The translations under genes and the position numbers were made by a program. Shown piece by piece: positions 33,426 to 43,894 of a DNA stretch of 64,000 nt. The notes below the pieces were generated by a model. The model saw only the letters and a list, made by a program, of their open reading frames with translations. It ran no database searches and was not told the DNA's origin. This DNA is from Isoetes taiwanensis (Eukaryota; Streptophyta; Lycopodiopsida; Isoetales; Isoetaceae), in NCBI GenBank assembly GCA_021234155.1, contig JAJEKV010000064.1, positions 5,456,001 to 5,520,000 on the forward strand, in the 5' to 3' direction. The first letter of the stretch is position 1; every line of letters begins with the position of its first letter.

Positions 33426-34606
33426 TCAAAGCGCTAGGCGATAGACAATTTCTTGTTGATCGCTGAACTCACTAAACTTTACATTTCCCTCTTGCCTGTA
33501 GCCAACCCTAATGCCATCAATGAAATAATGGAAGTCGTTAGCAATCTCCTCTGTCTCCATTAGCACTCTTAGCTCTGATAATGGCCATTCGATTTCCATG
33601 ATGGCTGTAAAAATGACTTCCTCCCCTCGCCATACTCGAATATCTACCGCATCGGAGCGTCTGTTATGGTCCTCAAACGACTACGAAAAAGTTGTGCAGC
33701 CTCTCTTTTTCTGTTTCCTTCGTTCTAGTTGACAATTAATGTATAAATATTGTTTTGCAAGAAAGTATCTGAACTTAAAGGAGGACTTAACTACGCGACA
33801 CTCTGTTAGTTGACCGGATGATTCGCAGAATCGAACATTCCAGGTCGGAACCAAAAATAAGCCATCGACAAAATCGGCAGGGGGGAGAAAGCACATATAT
33901 GTCTTCGGAGCTTTTCGAACTTCCTGCGCCATCTGGAATATGTTAGCAAATACCTCAAACGGTGTGAAGATTTTGAAACTCATCCTCACGCCTTCGTTTT
34001 CAGACATTCCTGCTTGCACCTCGTCAGCCAGGCATTTCTTCATTGCAATTACATTATTCTCATTAGTCTGTGGCTTACAAAGTTCACTTAAAGGGGGCAA
34101 TTCAACCGGCCTCAAGCTCGGTTTCATGACCTTTACGTTGTAATCATGTCCGTAAAACCAGATGCCTATATCCCGCAAGGTCACGGCATCTATACCTTGG
34201 AAAATGACAATTCCGATGTCTATGTGATACACGACAAGGACACTACTAATGCTTTCGGCCGGAACAACATCAACGACGTCTGATAAACATAAACCTGCAC
34301 AATAAATTTGTTTGTAAACACGTGTCAATGAAAGAAATGAAAAGATAAGGAGATCACACGAAGCGAAACTGTCTCTAGGCAGTTAAGTAGCTGACAGACA
34401 GCTTCGCGTCGTGTGATCCAATTAAGGTGGTTACCATTTGCGGGCAATTTTGGGAAGCTATTTTTGGTGGAGATTAGCTCTTTGGCCATATCAGAAGGGG
34501 TATATGCATGTCGTATTGTTATACTTTCCACTTTCCGGCCGCTAGAATTCAACTTGAACTCTTTTATCCTACCTATCCAATGTGTCCGCACGTCTGATCG
34601 CCTTTG
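33426..34606 (-). CDS. Unrecognised multi-exon gene
   Basis: Three coding blocks on the minus strand can be linked. The last exon is 33680-33426 (85 codons with stop); it follows an acceptor TTTTTCGTAG and ends in EIVYRLAL. The middle exon is 34294-33795, from acceptor TTTATTGTGCAG to a GTAGTT donor, and the 114-base intron joins in phase 0. An upstream block, from about 34606 to 34380, encodes WIGRIKEFKLNSSGRKVES and may be an earlier exon; its donor is unclear and its first ATG is not found. The last exon, with VWRGEEVIFTAIMEIEWPLS and DFHYFIDGIRVG, resembles a compact beta-rich domain but I cannot name it. It lies about 200 bases upstream of the H3-like gene, same strand. No function is proposed. 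Confidence 0.6.
34352..34420. repeat. Imperfect 23-bp inverted repeat
   Basis: GATCACACGAAGCGAAACTGT and its near reverse complement, ending CGTCGTGTGATC, face each other across about 23 bases, with two mismatches. It sits at the 3' edge of the first visible block of the unrecognised gene, where the splice donor should be. It could be a hairpin or a tiny foldback element. Confidence 0.75.
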
Positions 34607-35134
34607 TCACTTAACTCTATGCTTGCTCCTCGTTGATGGCAGCATACCCACCCACGAACCTATTGAGACGAAACCTCCCACTTCTTCACCTTGGGAGTTC
34701 TGTAAATGAGGCAAGAAGACAGAAATTATAGGAGACATGGATTGCAAATGAGGAGTGAAGACGGAGAGGATGCACGTAGAGGCGCCGGAGTGACAGTATA
34801 GAAGTTTGGCACCAAAATTTGACAAGGGAGTTAATGACGCTGACAATAGGCGGTTAAAGTCACCATTATTTTGGGCGGCGAAGTGACTCCCAAAAAATAC
34901 GGGCCATTAAAATGGTTGCAACAAAAGCGCAGGCATCCCCTATGAAAATACGCCATGTGGATGCCAAGTAAGCCTGCTCATCCTTCTACCTGCCAACTAA
35001 TACTGACTTTCGTAAAAAAGGCGCAAACCTGATTGGTCGTGGCGAATCTGACGTGGAAATCTTTAACCCAAGATATGCGCCATTTTGAGACCTCAAATCC
35101 GCCCTAATGGAAGCAACCACTACTGGATGTTACT
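34607..35134. other. Spacer between the minus-strand gene and the MSH2 fragment
   Basis: No gene recognised. The minus frame 34607-34846 might hold the 5' end of the unrecognised gene, but I see no supporting motif. Confidence 0.35.
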
Positions 35135-35660
35135 AAAATCCAATGCAGACACGACATTGTACAAGCTTTTGTAGAGAATGCTGACCTCAGTGAGAATGTT
35201 CGTCAACAATTGAAAAGAATTTCTGACATTGAACGTTTAAGTCGTAAAGTTGAAACACACAAAACGTCTTCACAAGATATTGTGAAACTTTATCCGGCAA
35301 TGCTCTTACCTGTTTTCTCACTTTTTATATCAACAATACTAAACATGTAATGTTAATTTAAATTTACTTCTACTTTGCCTCTCTATATCTTGGGCTTAAT
35401 GTTTGGTAATGGAAGGCCACTGCAAGATTACCCCTCATTCGAGATATTTTTCAGCAATACGAGGGGGGCTTCTCATCACTGTTTACTGAGAGGTAGACCT
35501 TCTTTTTAAAAGAATGGACTAGTGCTCAACACCTTGGAAAATATGATAACCTCGTGGAGGCAGCTGTCGACTTGAACCAAAATCAGAGATTATTACTGCT
35601 GATTATGACCCAAGTTTGTAAGGCTTGAAGGAAGAGCTTGAAGGAAGGCTTTATCGGCAT
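35135..35660 (+). pseudogene. MSH2 mismatch-repair gene fragment
   Basis: The first block (35150-35345) reads DIVQAFVENADL, KRISDIERLSRK and SSQDIVKLYPA, the MutS core/lever region typical of plant MSH2. The second (about 35515-35640) reads SAQHLGKYDNLVEAAVDLNQ, then after a frame change ITADYDPSL and LKEELEG, the next part of the same protein in the right order. Spacing between the blocks is compatible with an intron. Stops and frameshifts are present, and neither the mismatch-binding domain nor the ATPase domain is found. A fragment, not a working gene. Confidence 0.8.
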
Positions 35661-35859
35661 ACTTCAAAGTATCGCATCGACAATAGTTGCACCTTCACTA
35701 AGGTATAGCATGTTGTTTTGACTTGCATCTTCAATGGATATGTGGCATTAAATGTGCTTATGGACCGTGTGGAGACTTAAAAGTTAGTGGTATCATGTAT
35801 TTAACACAAGTTGCATGTCTTAAGGAGCACTTACCATAAATCTATTTTATCTAAAACAG

Positions 35860-38630
35860 GTACCTGACATCCAAGCTGGCTCTGGGATGGGGAAATCGAT
35901 TAACGGAACATCTCTCTAAGCTGTACTTTAGAAACAATGCTTTTTACAAGGTTATCATTACTCTGGTTCTATTTTGGCATATTGCTACAATACTTGTTCT
36001 GCAATATGCCATTATGATCTTTTGCTCTTGTTTCTTTAATGCCACTTAAGTATTGTTTGTCTCAAAGGACAGAAATTCATATCCGTTGGTGTTTGCATTT
36101 CCCTTTGAATATCTGAAGTGTGTTTTACTTAAGGGGTTACTTTGTGGGTGCATTGGTGGTGGTGTTTGCTCAGATTCCATTTCCATTTGCCTTGCATTTT
36201 TGCTTAAGTTGATTTTTTCGGCAACGTCCTTCTCATTTTCATGTGGATGTGTAGGCTGTACATCTTTCTGGCGGCATAGATGTTGATCAGCGCATTACAC
36301 AAGATGTAGAAAAGATCTGTGGTGATATTTCTAGACTTGTTACAGGCATGGTGAAGCCTTTGGTGGACATTGTATGGTGATACTAGATGCTTGTCAAATA
36401 AAGCCTTATATGACATTTTTTTTGGTTGGTCTGTCCTTATGCTTGAATTCAAGCAACAGAGTACCTTCATTTTTTCTTAAGAGTTCACGTCAGCATTAAA
36501 CAAGCAAGCCCAATTTTCAATTCTGTGTAAATTAATTTGTAAGCTGTTATTGATCAAAAATTACATTAATCTCATCAAGAGGTCAGAAGTCAGAGTAAGG
36601 CAGAATTGTTAGGATTAACTAGAATTCAAGGTTAACCAATAGTTGGGCCGACCCACCGACCTAGCCGACTTGCCGACCTAGGTGGGAGAAGGCCGACTTA
36701 GGTGGGGATTTTTCGCTGACCTACCGACCTATTTCGCCAAAATTCAACTTTCTCTTTTCCTGCAGATAATGCATAAATAACATGCAATACATCTCTACTT
36801 CTAAATAGATAGTGAATAGACAAGTTTACACCAACTACTGCAACAATCCCAGCATATCATGTTTTATGGTGCACTTTGGAAACTCGTGAACCAATATGCA
36901 AGCTGTGCATAACTCGAATTGTACTCGTCATGACGTTTTTGCTGATGCCTATTCTAGATGTAGAATATTCTACATCTGATCTATGTAAAGGTAAGCTTTG
37001 GAGCTCACTCATGTTCAAATGTGAAGACTAAGGTATATATCTAAGTAAGAGAGACATATCAATTTGTACCTAAGACTACAGTAATTAATTTGTTTACATC
37101 TAGAATTGTGAATAGCTAGTGGAGAGGAAATGGCCACAAAGAGAGGATAATATTTTCTAGATCATAGCAATAGCTTAATTTTGAGCTTGATTTTGCTGGA
37201 CTATCTCATCATGCATATAGAGGCCTTAACAACAAGATGATGTGACTATGTTCAGCCAGTTTTCTGGTTACTTAAAGGCGTTAACAAGACATTATGTGGA
37301 TTTCAATATGTTCATCCAAATTTCTGGTTACTACATCTTACAGAATGCCATTCATGGGAAGCATGATTATATTGAGTTATTGGCCAAAAAGCTCAATGGC
37401 TGCCTTAGTTTGATCGAACTGGACATCCAAATGACAGGGATGAGTTGTTTCAACACTTCAAAAAGCAATCTACAGAGTATTCCTTGCTCATTAAGACCCC
37501 TTTTGGGCATTGCAGCAGCATTTGGCTAGGATAACATTGGTAACGACAATAATACAATAGAATAGTGCAAGACTAACCTGGAAATCGACTATTTTAGCTG
37601 AGAACTAAGATCCAATGCTGCACCTAACTTGCCAAACAAGCATTTGAGATTAATCTCCCAGCCTGGAGGTGGAAAAAAATGTGGAACAAGTTTACCTGGA
37701 GCTCGATTTGGCGATGTCTTGGCCTTTCATTGATCGAAGCAGAGAGTAGAAGGATTCAGGAATGGATTTGGATGGTCGAATGTGCTCCAAAATGCTCTGT
37801 TCCGGCTGTTTTAGGGCCTACAAGATGCAACACAGAAAGTGGGGGATTTTTTTTTTGCCTTTAAGACCCATCCAACCGTGGGTCGGATTAGGCCGACTCC
37901 GATCTAGGTCGGAAACGCTCGGATATTAGGGCCGACCTAGGTCGGCCCCAACCATATAATTGTTCACAATACCAACATTTTTTGGTAGATGGAAGAGTGT
38001 TCAAAGTGTCATCATATGCATATGAAGATTAAAAAATTTGAACTTTATGATTTACGGGCTTCTTGCTGTGTTCCGTGGCATTAAAGATTTGGAAAATTTG
38101 AACTTCATGATTATGGACTCCATATTTCCATATTTGTTTCAGGTTTACATTGCGCATCAAGACTCTTACTGGAAAACGAGGAGTAGCCTTTTTATATGCT
38201 TACATGCTTCTGGGTTACGAGACAATAACCATTGCTTCCTTTTGACATTCTGTTTCTCTATGTATTTAATGTCAACTCATAGGATGGATGACAGATGTCA
38301 AGCATGTATCAAAATCCAGTCCAGTCGATCCTTTGAAGTTAATAGACAAAAGAAGGCAAACATTTGGGTCGCTCATGGCAGAAGACACTAATGGCATTGT
38401 GTTTTCTGGTGTGGATATTGTGACTCCTTCTCAGAAGCTCCTAGCTAGAAAGCTCACATTTAAGATTTCAGTTGGGCAAAGTATGCTTGTTAGAGGTAAT
38501 TTCTTTTGCTTATATTGTCTCCAGTGGACTTCTTACATGTAAACAGGTCCGGATATTGATATTATCTAGTTTCCAGATCCAAATGGCAGTGGAAAAAGCT
38601 CTCTATTCAGGGTGCTTGGTGGTTTAGAAT
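35860..38630 (+). pseudogene. Peroxisomal ABC transporter (ABCD/PXA1-like) fragment
   Basis: Five exon-like blocks run in order. 35860-35950: YLTSKLALGWGNRLTEHLSK and YFRNNAFYK. 36255-36376: GGIDVDQRITQDVEKICGDI and VTGMVKPLVDIV. 38143-38215: FTLRIKTLTGKRGVAFLYAY. About 38290-38495: VDIVTPSQKLLARKLTF. 38576-38628: the Walker A DPNGSGKSSLFRVLGGL. They match the second half of plant ABCD1 (PXA1/COMATOSE), which imports fatty acyl-CoAs into peroxisomes. The junction 36376/38143 still splices in frame to W-F-T. Coding sequence between the membrane region and the nucleotide-binding domain is missing, and everything after Walker A (signature, Walker B) is absent. Gene fragment; it directly follows the MSH2 fragment, same strand. 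Confidence 0.85.
36641..37953. mobile_element. Possible DNA transposon with GGCCGACC-rich ends
   Basis: Left end GTTGGGCCGACCCACCGACC and right end, read on the other strand, GGTTGGGGCCGACCTAGG are similar and rich in CCGACCTA words, like subterminal repeats. The AT-rich interior has no transposase motif. It sits inside the intron between two ABCD exons that otherwise splice cleanly, which supports insertion. The target duplication is unclear (perhaps ATA). Confidence 0.45.
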
Positions 38631-39846
38631 GACATAATCTTTGTAAGTTGATATAACAAATTTTCTATTTTCATAATGGCAAATAACTTATGTTTCCTTG
38701 TGAACATTTTGATTTACGTAGTACATTCATTAAAGTTTGCTCATAACCCTCATTATCAAGGTCTTTATATCAACACGAGGGAATGCATTTTATCTACGAG
38801 ATTCATGATAAACTCAGGCCATCAAAACAATGTAATACTGACTCAAGCCATCAAAACAATGTAATACTGACCCGCATCTACCAAGCCATCATAGATACAT
38901 GTTGCCAAGGGAGATTCCTGCATTTCTTTGGCTTTTTTCCCTGTCGTTATATAATTTACCCTGAAATCAATGCACAGGCATTCTATGTAAATAGTTCTAA
39001 CTTTTAGCGCGCACACATTTATTTTCAGATAAATATTATAGACTATATTAGAGAAAATATCCTAGATTGTATTGCAAATAGTTATTCATCCACTCCGTTA
39101 ATATATGGAATTATGTTAGGAACAAAGCCATGCTTTTCCATGCTCCAAAAGATGGATCTCCACAGACATAAGCTCATATAATCAAAAATTAAATTTAGCA
39201 TTATTTTGTAGACACCCTGCTGTGCCATTCAAATGATTTTTCTTTTCGATCAAAAATTTGTAAAGGTATAAAAAACAATGATTCATAATACCTATAACCT
39301 AAACCTCAAGGCTAAGAAAAAGCGCTTGCATGTGGAGATTCATACAACATAAGACATGGGCATAAGGACACATAGACGCGATTTGATGAGAACTTGATGT
39401 GAACAATCTAAGCCCAACTTGTTCTCTTGAATACATCCAGACATGCCCCTATGTGCAACATCGACTATCAAACTTAGAACTTCGCAAGCAGGAACACTTT
39501 CATCTATCTATGCAAAACAAAACCATGCTTATTCAAATGAAATACAAAGGAAAAGAATTAGCTACCAATAGCAGTCTAGTGACACCAAGCCTAAATAAAA
39601 ATCTAGCAAGTCTTACCTTGTTAAAGCCTTCTGGTGTGCTTTTTGCTAATTATTTTTTATTTTTTTATTTTTGAAATCAAAATAACAACATCTCTTATAA
39701 ACAACCACAATTAAAGAATTCAAATACTCTAAAGAACAAGCTTGAGAAGTTACACCAAACTCCTCTCATCAGAAGTAGCCTTTAAGACATACAAACCTTT
39801 TCCAAGGGTCATGAATAATATTTTACAAGATAAGCCAAGTATTCTA
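38631..39846. other. Non-coding, no gene recognised
   Basis: AT-rich. It contains a 26-base tandem duplication of CATCAAAACAATGTAATACTG at about 38819-38870. Nothing resembling the missing ABCD exons was found. Confidence 0.4.
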
Positions 39847-39859
39847 ATTAAAGGCAAGG

Positions 39860-39992
39860 AGTTACCTTATAGTGGCTAGTCCATTGGGTTAGCAATTAAG
39901 AGATCTTGTGTTCGAGTCTTTGGGTCCGTCATATGTCCTCATGGATGTTGCCAATGTGGCATGACATAAAAGTACAATCTATCTATCTATCT
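39860..39992 (+). mobile_element. tRNA-derived SINE
   Basis: The head has an A box (TGGCTAGTCCATTGG, 39873) and a B box (GTGTTCGAGTC, 39908) at tRNA spacing. A body follows, and the tail is (ATCT)n at 39980-39992. ATTAAAGGCAAGG before it and ATTAAAAGGCAAGG after it look like a target duplication. However, a related locus at about 32117-32150 that lacks the SINE also has two AAGGCAAG words, so the duplication may be older than the insertion. Confidence 0.7.
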
Positions 39993-40089
39993 ATTAAAAG
40001 GCAAGGGCTTGCTAAAGAAGGTTAAAAGTCATGAATACATCTGTGAATAGAAGTTGAAACTTCAATTGGACCATCATATCTTGGAGCAA

Positions 40090-41366
40090 GTTTAGCACAT
40101 TTTCCAATTCTAAGTTGATTTTTTTTTGGCTTCACATGGAGATATACGAATTCTCCAACCTTGAATTCTCCATGTATTCTATGCTTATCTGCAAGTTACT
40201 TCTGTCTATGTTATGCCCCTGTTAGCCTACTTCTTATAAGTTGCACCTTATCTGCATATTCTTCCAACATCTGCCTAGAAATTTCAGATTTAACCATAGG
40301 ATCATACCAACTTATTGGAGCATAACAAACATGTCCGTAAAGTGCTTCAAAGGGTGTCATCCCTACAGATTCTTGTTTAGAATTATTGTATGCAAACTCT
40401 GCTAAGGGTAGCAAACCTTCCTATTTCCTTGGATTGTCTTGACAATACATCCGCAACATATCCTCAAAGACCCTGTTTACTCTTTCTGTTTGCCCATCGG
40501 TTTCTGGATGATAGGATGTGCTCATCTGCAATTGAGTTCCAACTCCCTTGAAAAGTGAAGTTTAAAAGTTACTAATAATCCTTGGATCCTTACCAGAAAC
40601 AATATTTGTAGGAATGCTATGTAGACGAAAGATGTCATGAATAAAGATATTAGCACTGCGTTCTCAGTTGCCCATGAAGAAGCGCAGGATCATCGCGTCC
40701 ATTCGAACAGGGGCCCACCATCTTCGGCTTGAGACGGGTCGGTGGGTTGGAGAGCCGCGCCAGGACAAGCTTTGTCAGTGTTTCCCGCTGGGGGTTGTTG
40801 ATGAAAGACATGCCTATAGTCAGATTCAGGCTCGCTACATTCTCTTGGTGCGACCTGGTCTGCCCCTGCACGAGCTACTCAGTACGCCGTCAGTTCGATC
40901 CCTTGGCTCCTACCTCCAGGAGGTTTTGGATCTGCGGACTCACCTCTGCCCCCGGGCGCCTACCTGAGATGCCGGAAATTCATGTGTATATGTATATTTG
41001 TACAGCTGCCAGCAGGCTTGTTACTGCGACGGTTTTCCCTCCTAAGGGAGGGTTTTTTAATCCGGGTAGCAACGGGCTTGCTGCACCCATGTAATTTGGG
41101 TCCCAATCCCATAGGCCGATTGGCCTCCACGGACGATAAAAGAACCTTCCTTCCTTCCTTCCTTCCTTCATTGTTATTGTTTTCCTAACTGAAAAGAAAT
41201 GAACATATTTAGTTAATCTATCAATCACCACAAGAATAGCATATTTTTTTGTTTGGGTCCTTGGCAATCCCATGCTAATAGATTCCCATTTTCTTTCTGG
41301 AATAGACAATGGCTGCATAAGATCAGGTGCCCTAATCTGTTGTGCCTTAAGATGAGAACATATCAC
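40090..41366 (-). pseudogene. Ty3/gypsy integrase, split by a LINE
   Basis: The C-terminal part reads GEFVYLHVKPKKNQLRIGKC (near 40100-40160) and LPLAEFAYNNSKQESVGMTP before it. The core has [20 protein letters not shown] with stops nearby. After the LINE copy at 40657-41169 the N-terminal side resumes as WESISMGLPRTQTKK and VVIDRLTKYVHF. The normal DFITG residues are missing between SM and LP, a small deletion. Not functional. Confidence 0.88.
40657..41169 (+). mobile_element. LINE copy A, 5'-truncated, (CTTC)n tail
   Basis: Begins inside ORF2 with RSQLPMKKRRIIASIRTGAH, GRWVGEPR and a cysteine pair, the C-terminal region of plant LINE ORF2. The shared 3' untranslated words TACCTCCAGGAGGTT and CATAGGCCGATTGGCCTCC follow, with a CTTC-repeat tail to 41169. 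It interrupts the gypsy integrase. Confidence 0.85.
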
Positions 41367-41484
41367 ACAATTTTGGATATATTTACGAACATAATCTTTT
41401 AGTCCTGGCCAAAAGAAACTTCTCTTTACCTTGTGATATGTCTTATGGAACCCTGGATGACCTATTATTACTGCATCATGATAT

Positions 41485-42835
41485 TCATTTAGTATTTTTC
41501 TTCTTAATGTGATCTATTGCAGGAATACAAACTCTTGACTTGTATCTCAATATTCCCTGTTCAAAACTATAGTTATCTTTTATCTCCAGATTCTCTTTTT
41601 GTACTTCCGTCAATTTCGGTCCAAAATAATTGTCTGTAGCAATAGTATTTTTCACCGCATCCAACCAATCTGTTGTAATCATAGTTATTACATAGCAAGC
41701 TGGAAGTCTAGACGAAGCGTCTGCAACAACATTTGTACTGCCCATTTTATAATTAATCTGAAAGTCATACTCTTGAAGAAATTCCATCCATCTACATTCC
41801 TCAAATTCAAATTGGTTTGTTTCATAAAGTATGCAAGACTAGCGTGGTCAGTATGCACTTCAAAATGATTCCCTAAAAGATAATGTCTCCAAGCTCTAAG
41901 TGCATGTGCTTATGAGAAATATATGCACACACATGCTTGTCTTGTATCAATACAGCTCCTGTCCTTTCTCCACTAGCATCTGTCATAACCTGATACTTCT
42001 TACTTGGGTCTGCCACTTCTAAAACATGAGCATTTATCAACTTCTCCTTTAAATTTTTGAAAGCTCTCTTACATTTCCCATCTCATTGAAAAGCTATATT
42101 TGATTTTGTAAGCGTTGTCAAAGGACTTGCGATTGTAACTTTTTATTATAAATTTCCTATAGAATCCTGTAAGTTCTAAGAATGAATGCACCTGTTTTGG
42201 ATTTTTAAGAACTGGCCATTCCCTCACTGCATCAACCTTTTTGGGGTCAGGTTTGATTCCATCCGCTGAAACTATATGACCTAGATAATACATTTCTGTG
42301 CTACAAAATAAGCATTTGACTTTCTTAGCATACAATTTTTCTCTTTTCAAATTACTCAAAACAGTTCTTAGATATTCTCTATGCTCTTCCAAATTCTTTG
42401 AATAAATAAGTCTATTATCAAAGAATAAAAGGACGAAATTATCAAGGTATTCACAGAAAAGATCGTTCATTAAATGCTAAAAGTTGATGGTGCGTTAGTT
42501 AAACCAAAGGGCATAACCACAAATTCAAAATGTCCATATCTTATAGGAAAAGCTGTTTTGGGTATGCCACCATCCTTAATTCTTATTTGGTGATATCCAG
42601 ATCTAAGATCTATCTTCAAAAACAATGTAGCTCCTTGAAGTTGATCAAACAAGTCATCTATTCTAGGCAATGGATATTTATTTTTAATTGTGATCTCATT
42701 TAATTGCCTATAATCAAAACACATACGCATAGAACCATCTTTCTTCTTAACAAATAAAATTGGAGCACCAAAAGGTGAAATGCTAGGTTGTACCTCCAGG
42801 AGGTTATGGATGTATTGAACTGTCCTATTATACAA
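41485..42835 (-). pseudogene. Ty3/gypsy reverse transcriptase and RNase H
   Basis: Reads [19 protein letters not shown], then [15 protein letters not shown] with the first catalytic Asp, then [12 protein letters not shown]. After a frame change the YLDD box is degenerate (LLFFDNRLIYSKN). YYLGHIVSADGIKPDPKKV and LELTGFYRKFI follow. The RNase H end is MEFLQEYDFQINYKMGSTN and VVADASSRLP. Several frames, so inactive. Confidence 0.9.
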
Positions 42836-43073
42836 CGTGCCAGCATACTTATTACTGCTAAGGTTTTTCCCTCGAAAAATCTTCGGGGCAGGGGTTTTTT
42901 AATCCTGTCAGTAATATGCTTGCTGCTCTCTTTTTGTTTGGGTCCCATAGGCCAATCGGTCTCCGTGGACGCTAAAAAATCTATTCTATTCTATTCTATT
43001 CTATTCTATTCTATTCTATTCTATTCTATTCTATTCTATTCTATTCTATTCTATTCTATTCTATTCTATTCTT
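42788..43073 (+). mobile_element. LINE copy B, 3' end only, (TTCTA)n tail
   Basis: Starts at TACCTCCAGGAGGTTATGGA and contains the 3' words TTTTTTAATCCTGTCAGTAA and CATAGGCCAATCGGTCTCCG. It ends in a TTCTA microsatellite from about 42978 to 43073 (some 18 units). It interrupts the start of the gypsy reverse transcriptase. Confidence 0.88.
42978..43073 (+). repeat. (TTCTA)n microsatellite
   Basis: An essentially perfect pentanucleotide run serving as the 3' tail of LINE copy B. Confidence 0.95.
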
Positions 43074-43074
43074 G

Positions 43075-43885
43075 ATCTAAAAGTACTTTCAAATGTTTTT
43101 TTTGTAATTTCTCCAATTCTGACAAAGCAAATCTATATGGAGCTTTTGATGGAGAAGAAGCTCCTGGAACCAAATCAATTGCATGATCAACATATCTTTG
43201 ATGAGGAACTCCATTAACTCTTCCAGAAACACTTCCTCGAACTCCTCGACGTTGTCTTGCACATCATTCATGATTACTTGATTAATTTCTTTGGATCCTT
43301 TGAATACAACCAATCCCAACATTTCATGCTTCCTAATTGACCTTTTGACTTGCTTGCGACTAATAGGCTTAGGAGTAAAATACTGCTTATTCAATCCTTC
43401 CAGTGTATATAATTGTTGATCTTCCTTAGATTTTACTCTTTTAACTCTTTCATGACAATCTACAATAGCAGGCACCTTGCTAAGCCATTCCATGCCTAAA
43501 ATCATCTCATGTGGGCTTAGCTATAGCACATGGAAATTTGCAATTGTATGCATATCTTGCACTTTCAAATTTAACTCAGGCACATACTCACTAGTGGTTT
43601 TTCGCTTATCATCAGCCATTTTCACCATTCTTAAGGCTTGTTGGTTAATATTCAACCTAAACAACTTAACAAGCCTTGGAGAAATAAAATTGTGCGTAGC
43701 TCTATCCCTTGATCAACTGCTGCACAGACTTGCATATCCTCTTCTGAACCCATAAGGCTTGCTTGATGAGCTTTCATTGCTCCTACATTTTGAGTTCCTT
43801 GAACCTTGGAATTTGAATTATTCTTCTTAAAAAGTGCCCTATGCCTTTTTTTCTTACAGTAAAAACATAATTTTTCTTCATGCAC
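43075..43885 (-). pseudogene. Ty3/gypsy zinc knuckle, protease and start of RT
   Basis: CFYCKKKRHRALF is a damaged CCHC knuckle. MILGMEWLSKVPAIVDCH marks the protease end. Next to the LINE copy at 42788 the frame reads VPGASSPSKAPYRFALSELE, the usual lead-in to gypsy reverse transcriptase, which resumes at PFGAPILF on the other side of the LINE. Confidence 0.85.
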
Positions 43886-43894
43886 TTATTATAT

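Noticed and set aside
39870-39940. A possible tRNA gene
   Set aside because: A and B boxes are present, but no cloverleaf with a proper acceptor stem can be formed. The ATCT tail and dispersed relatives point to a SINE.
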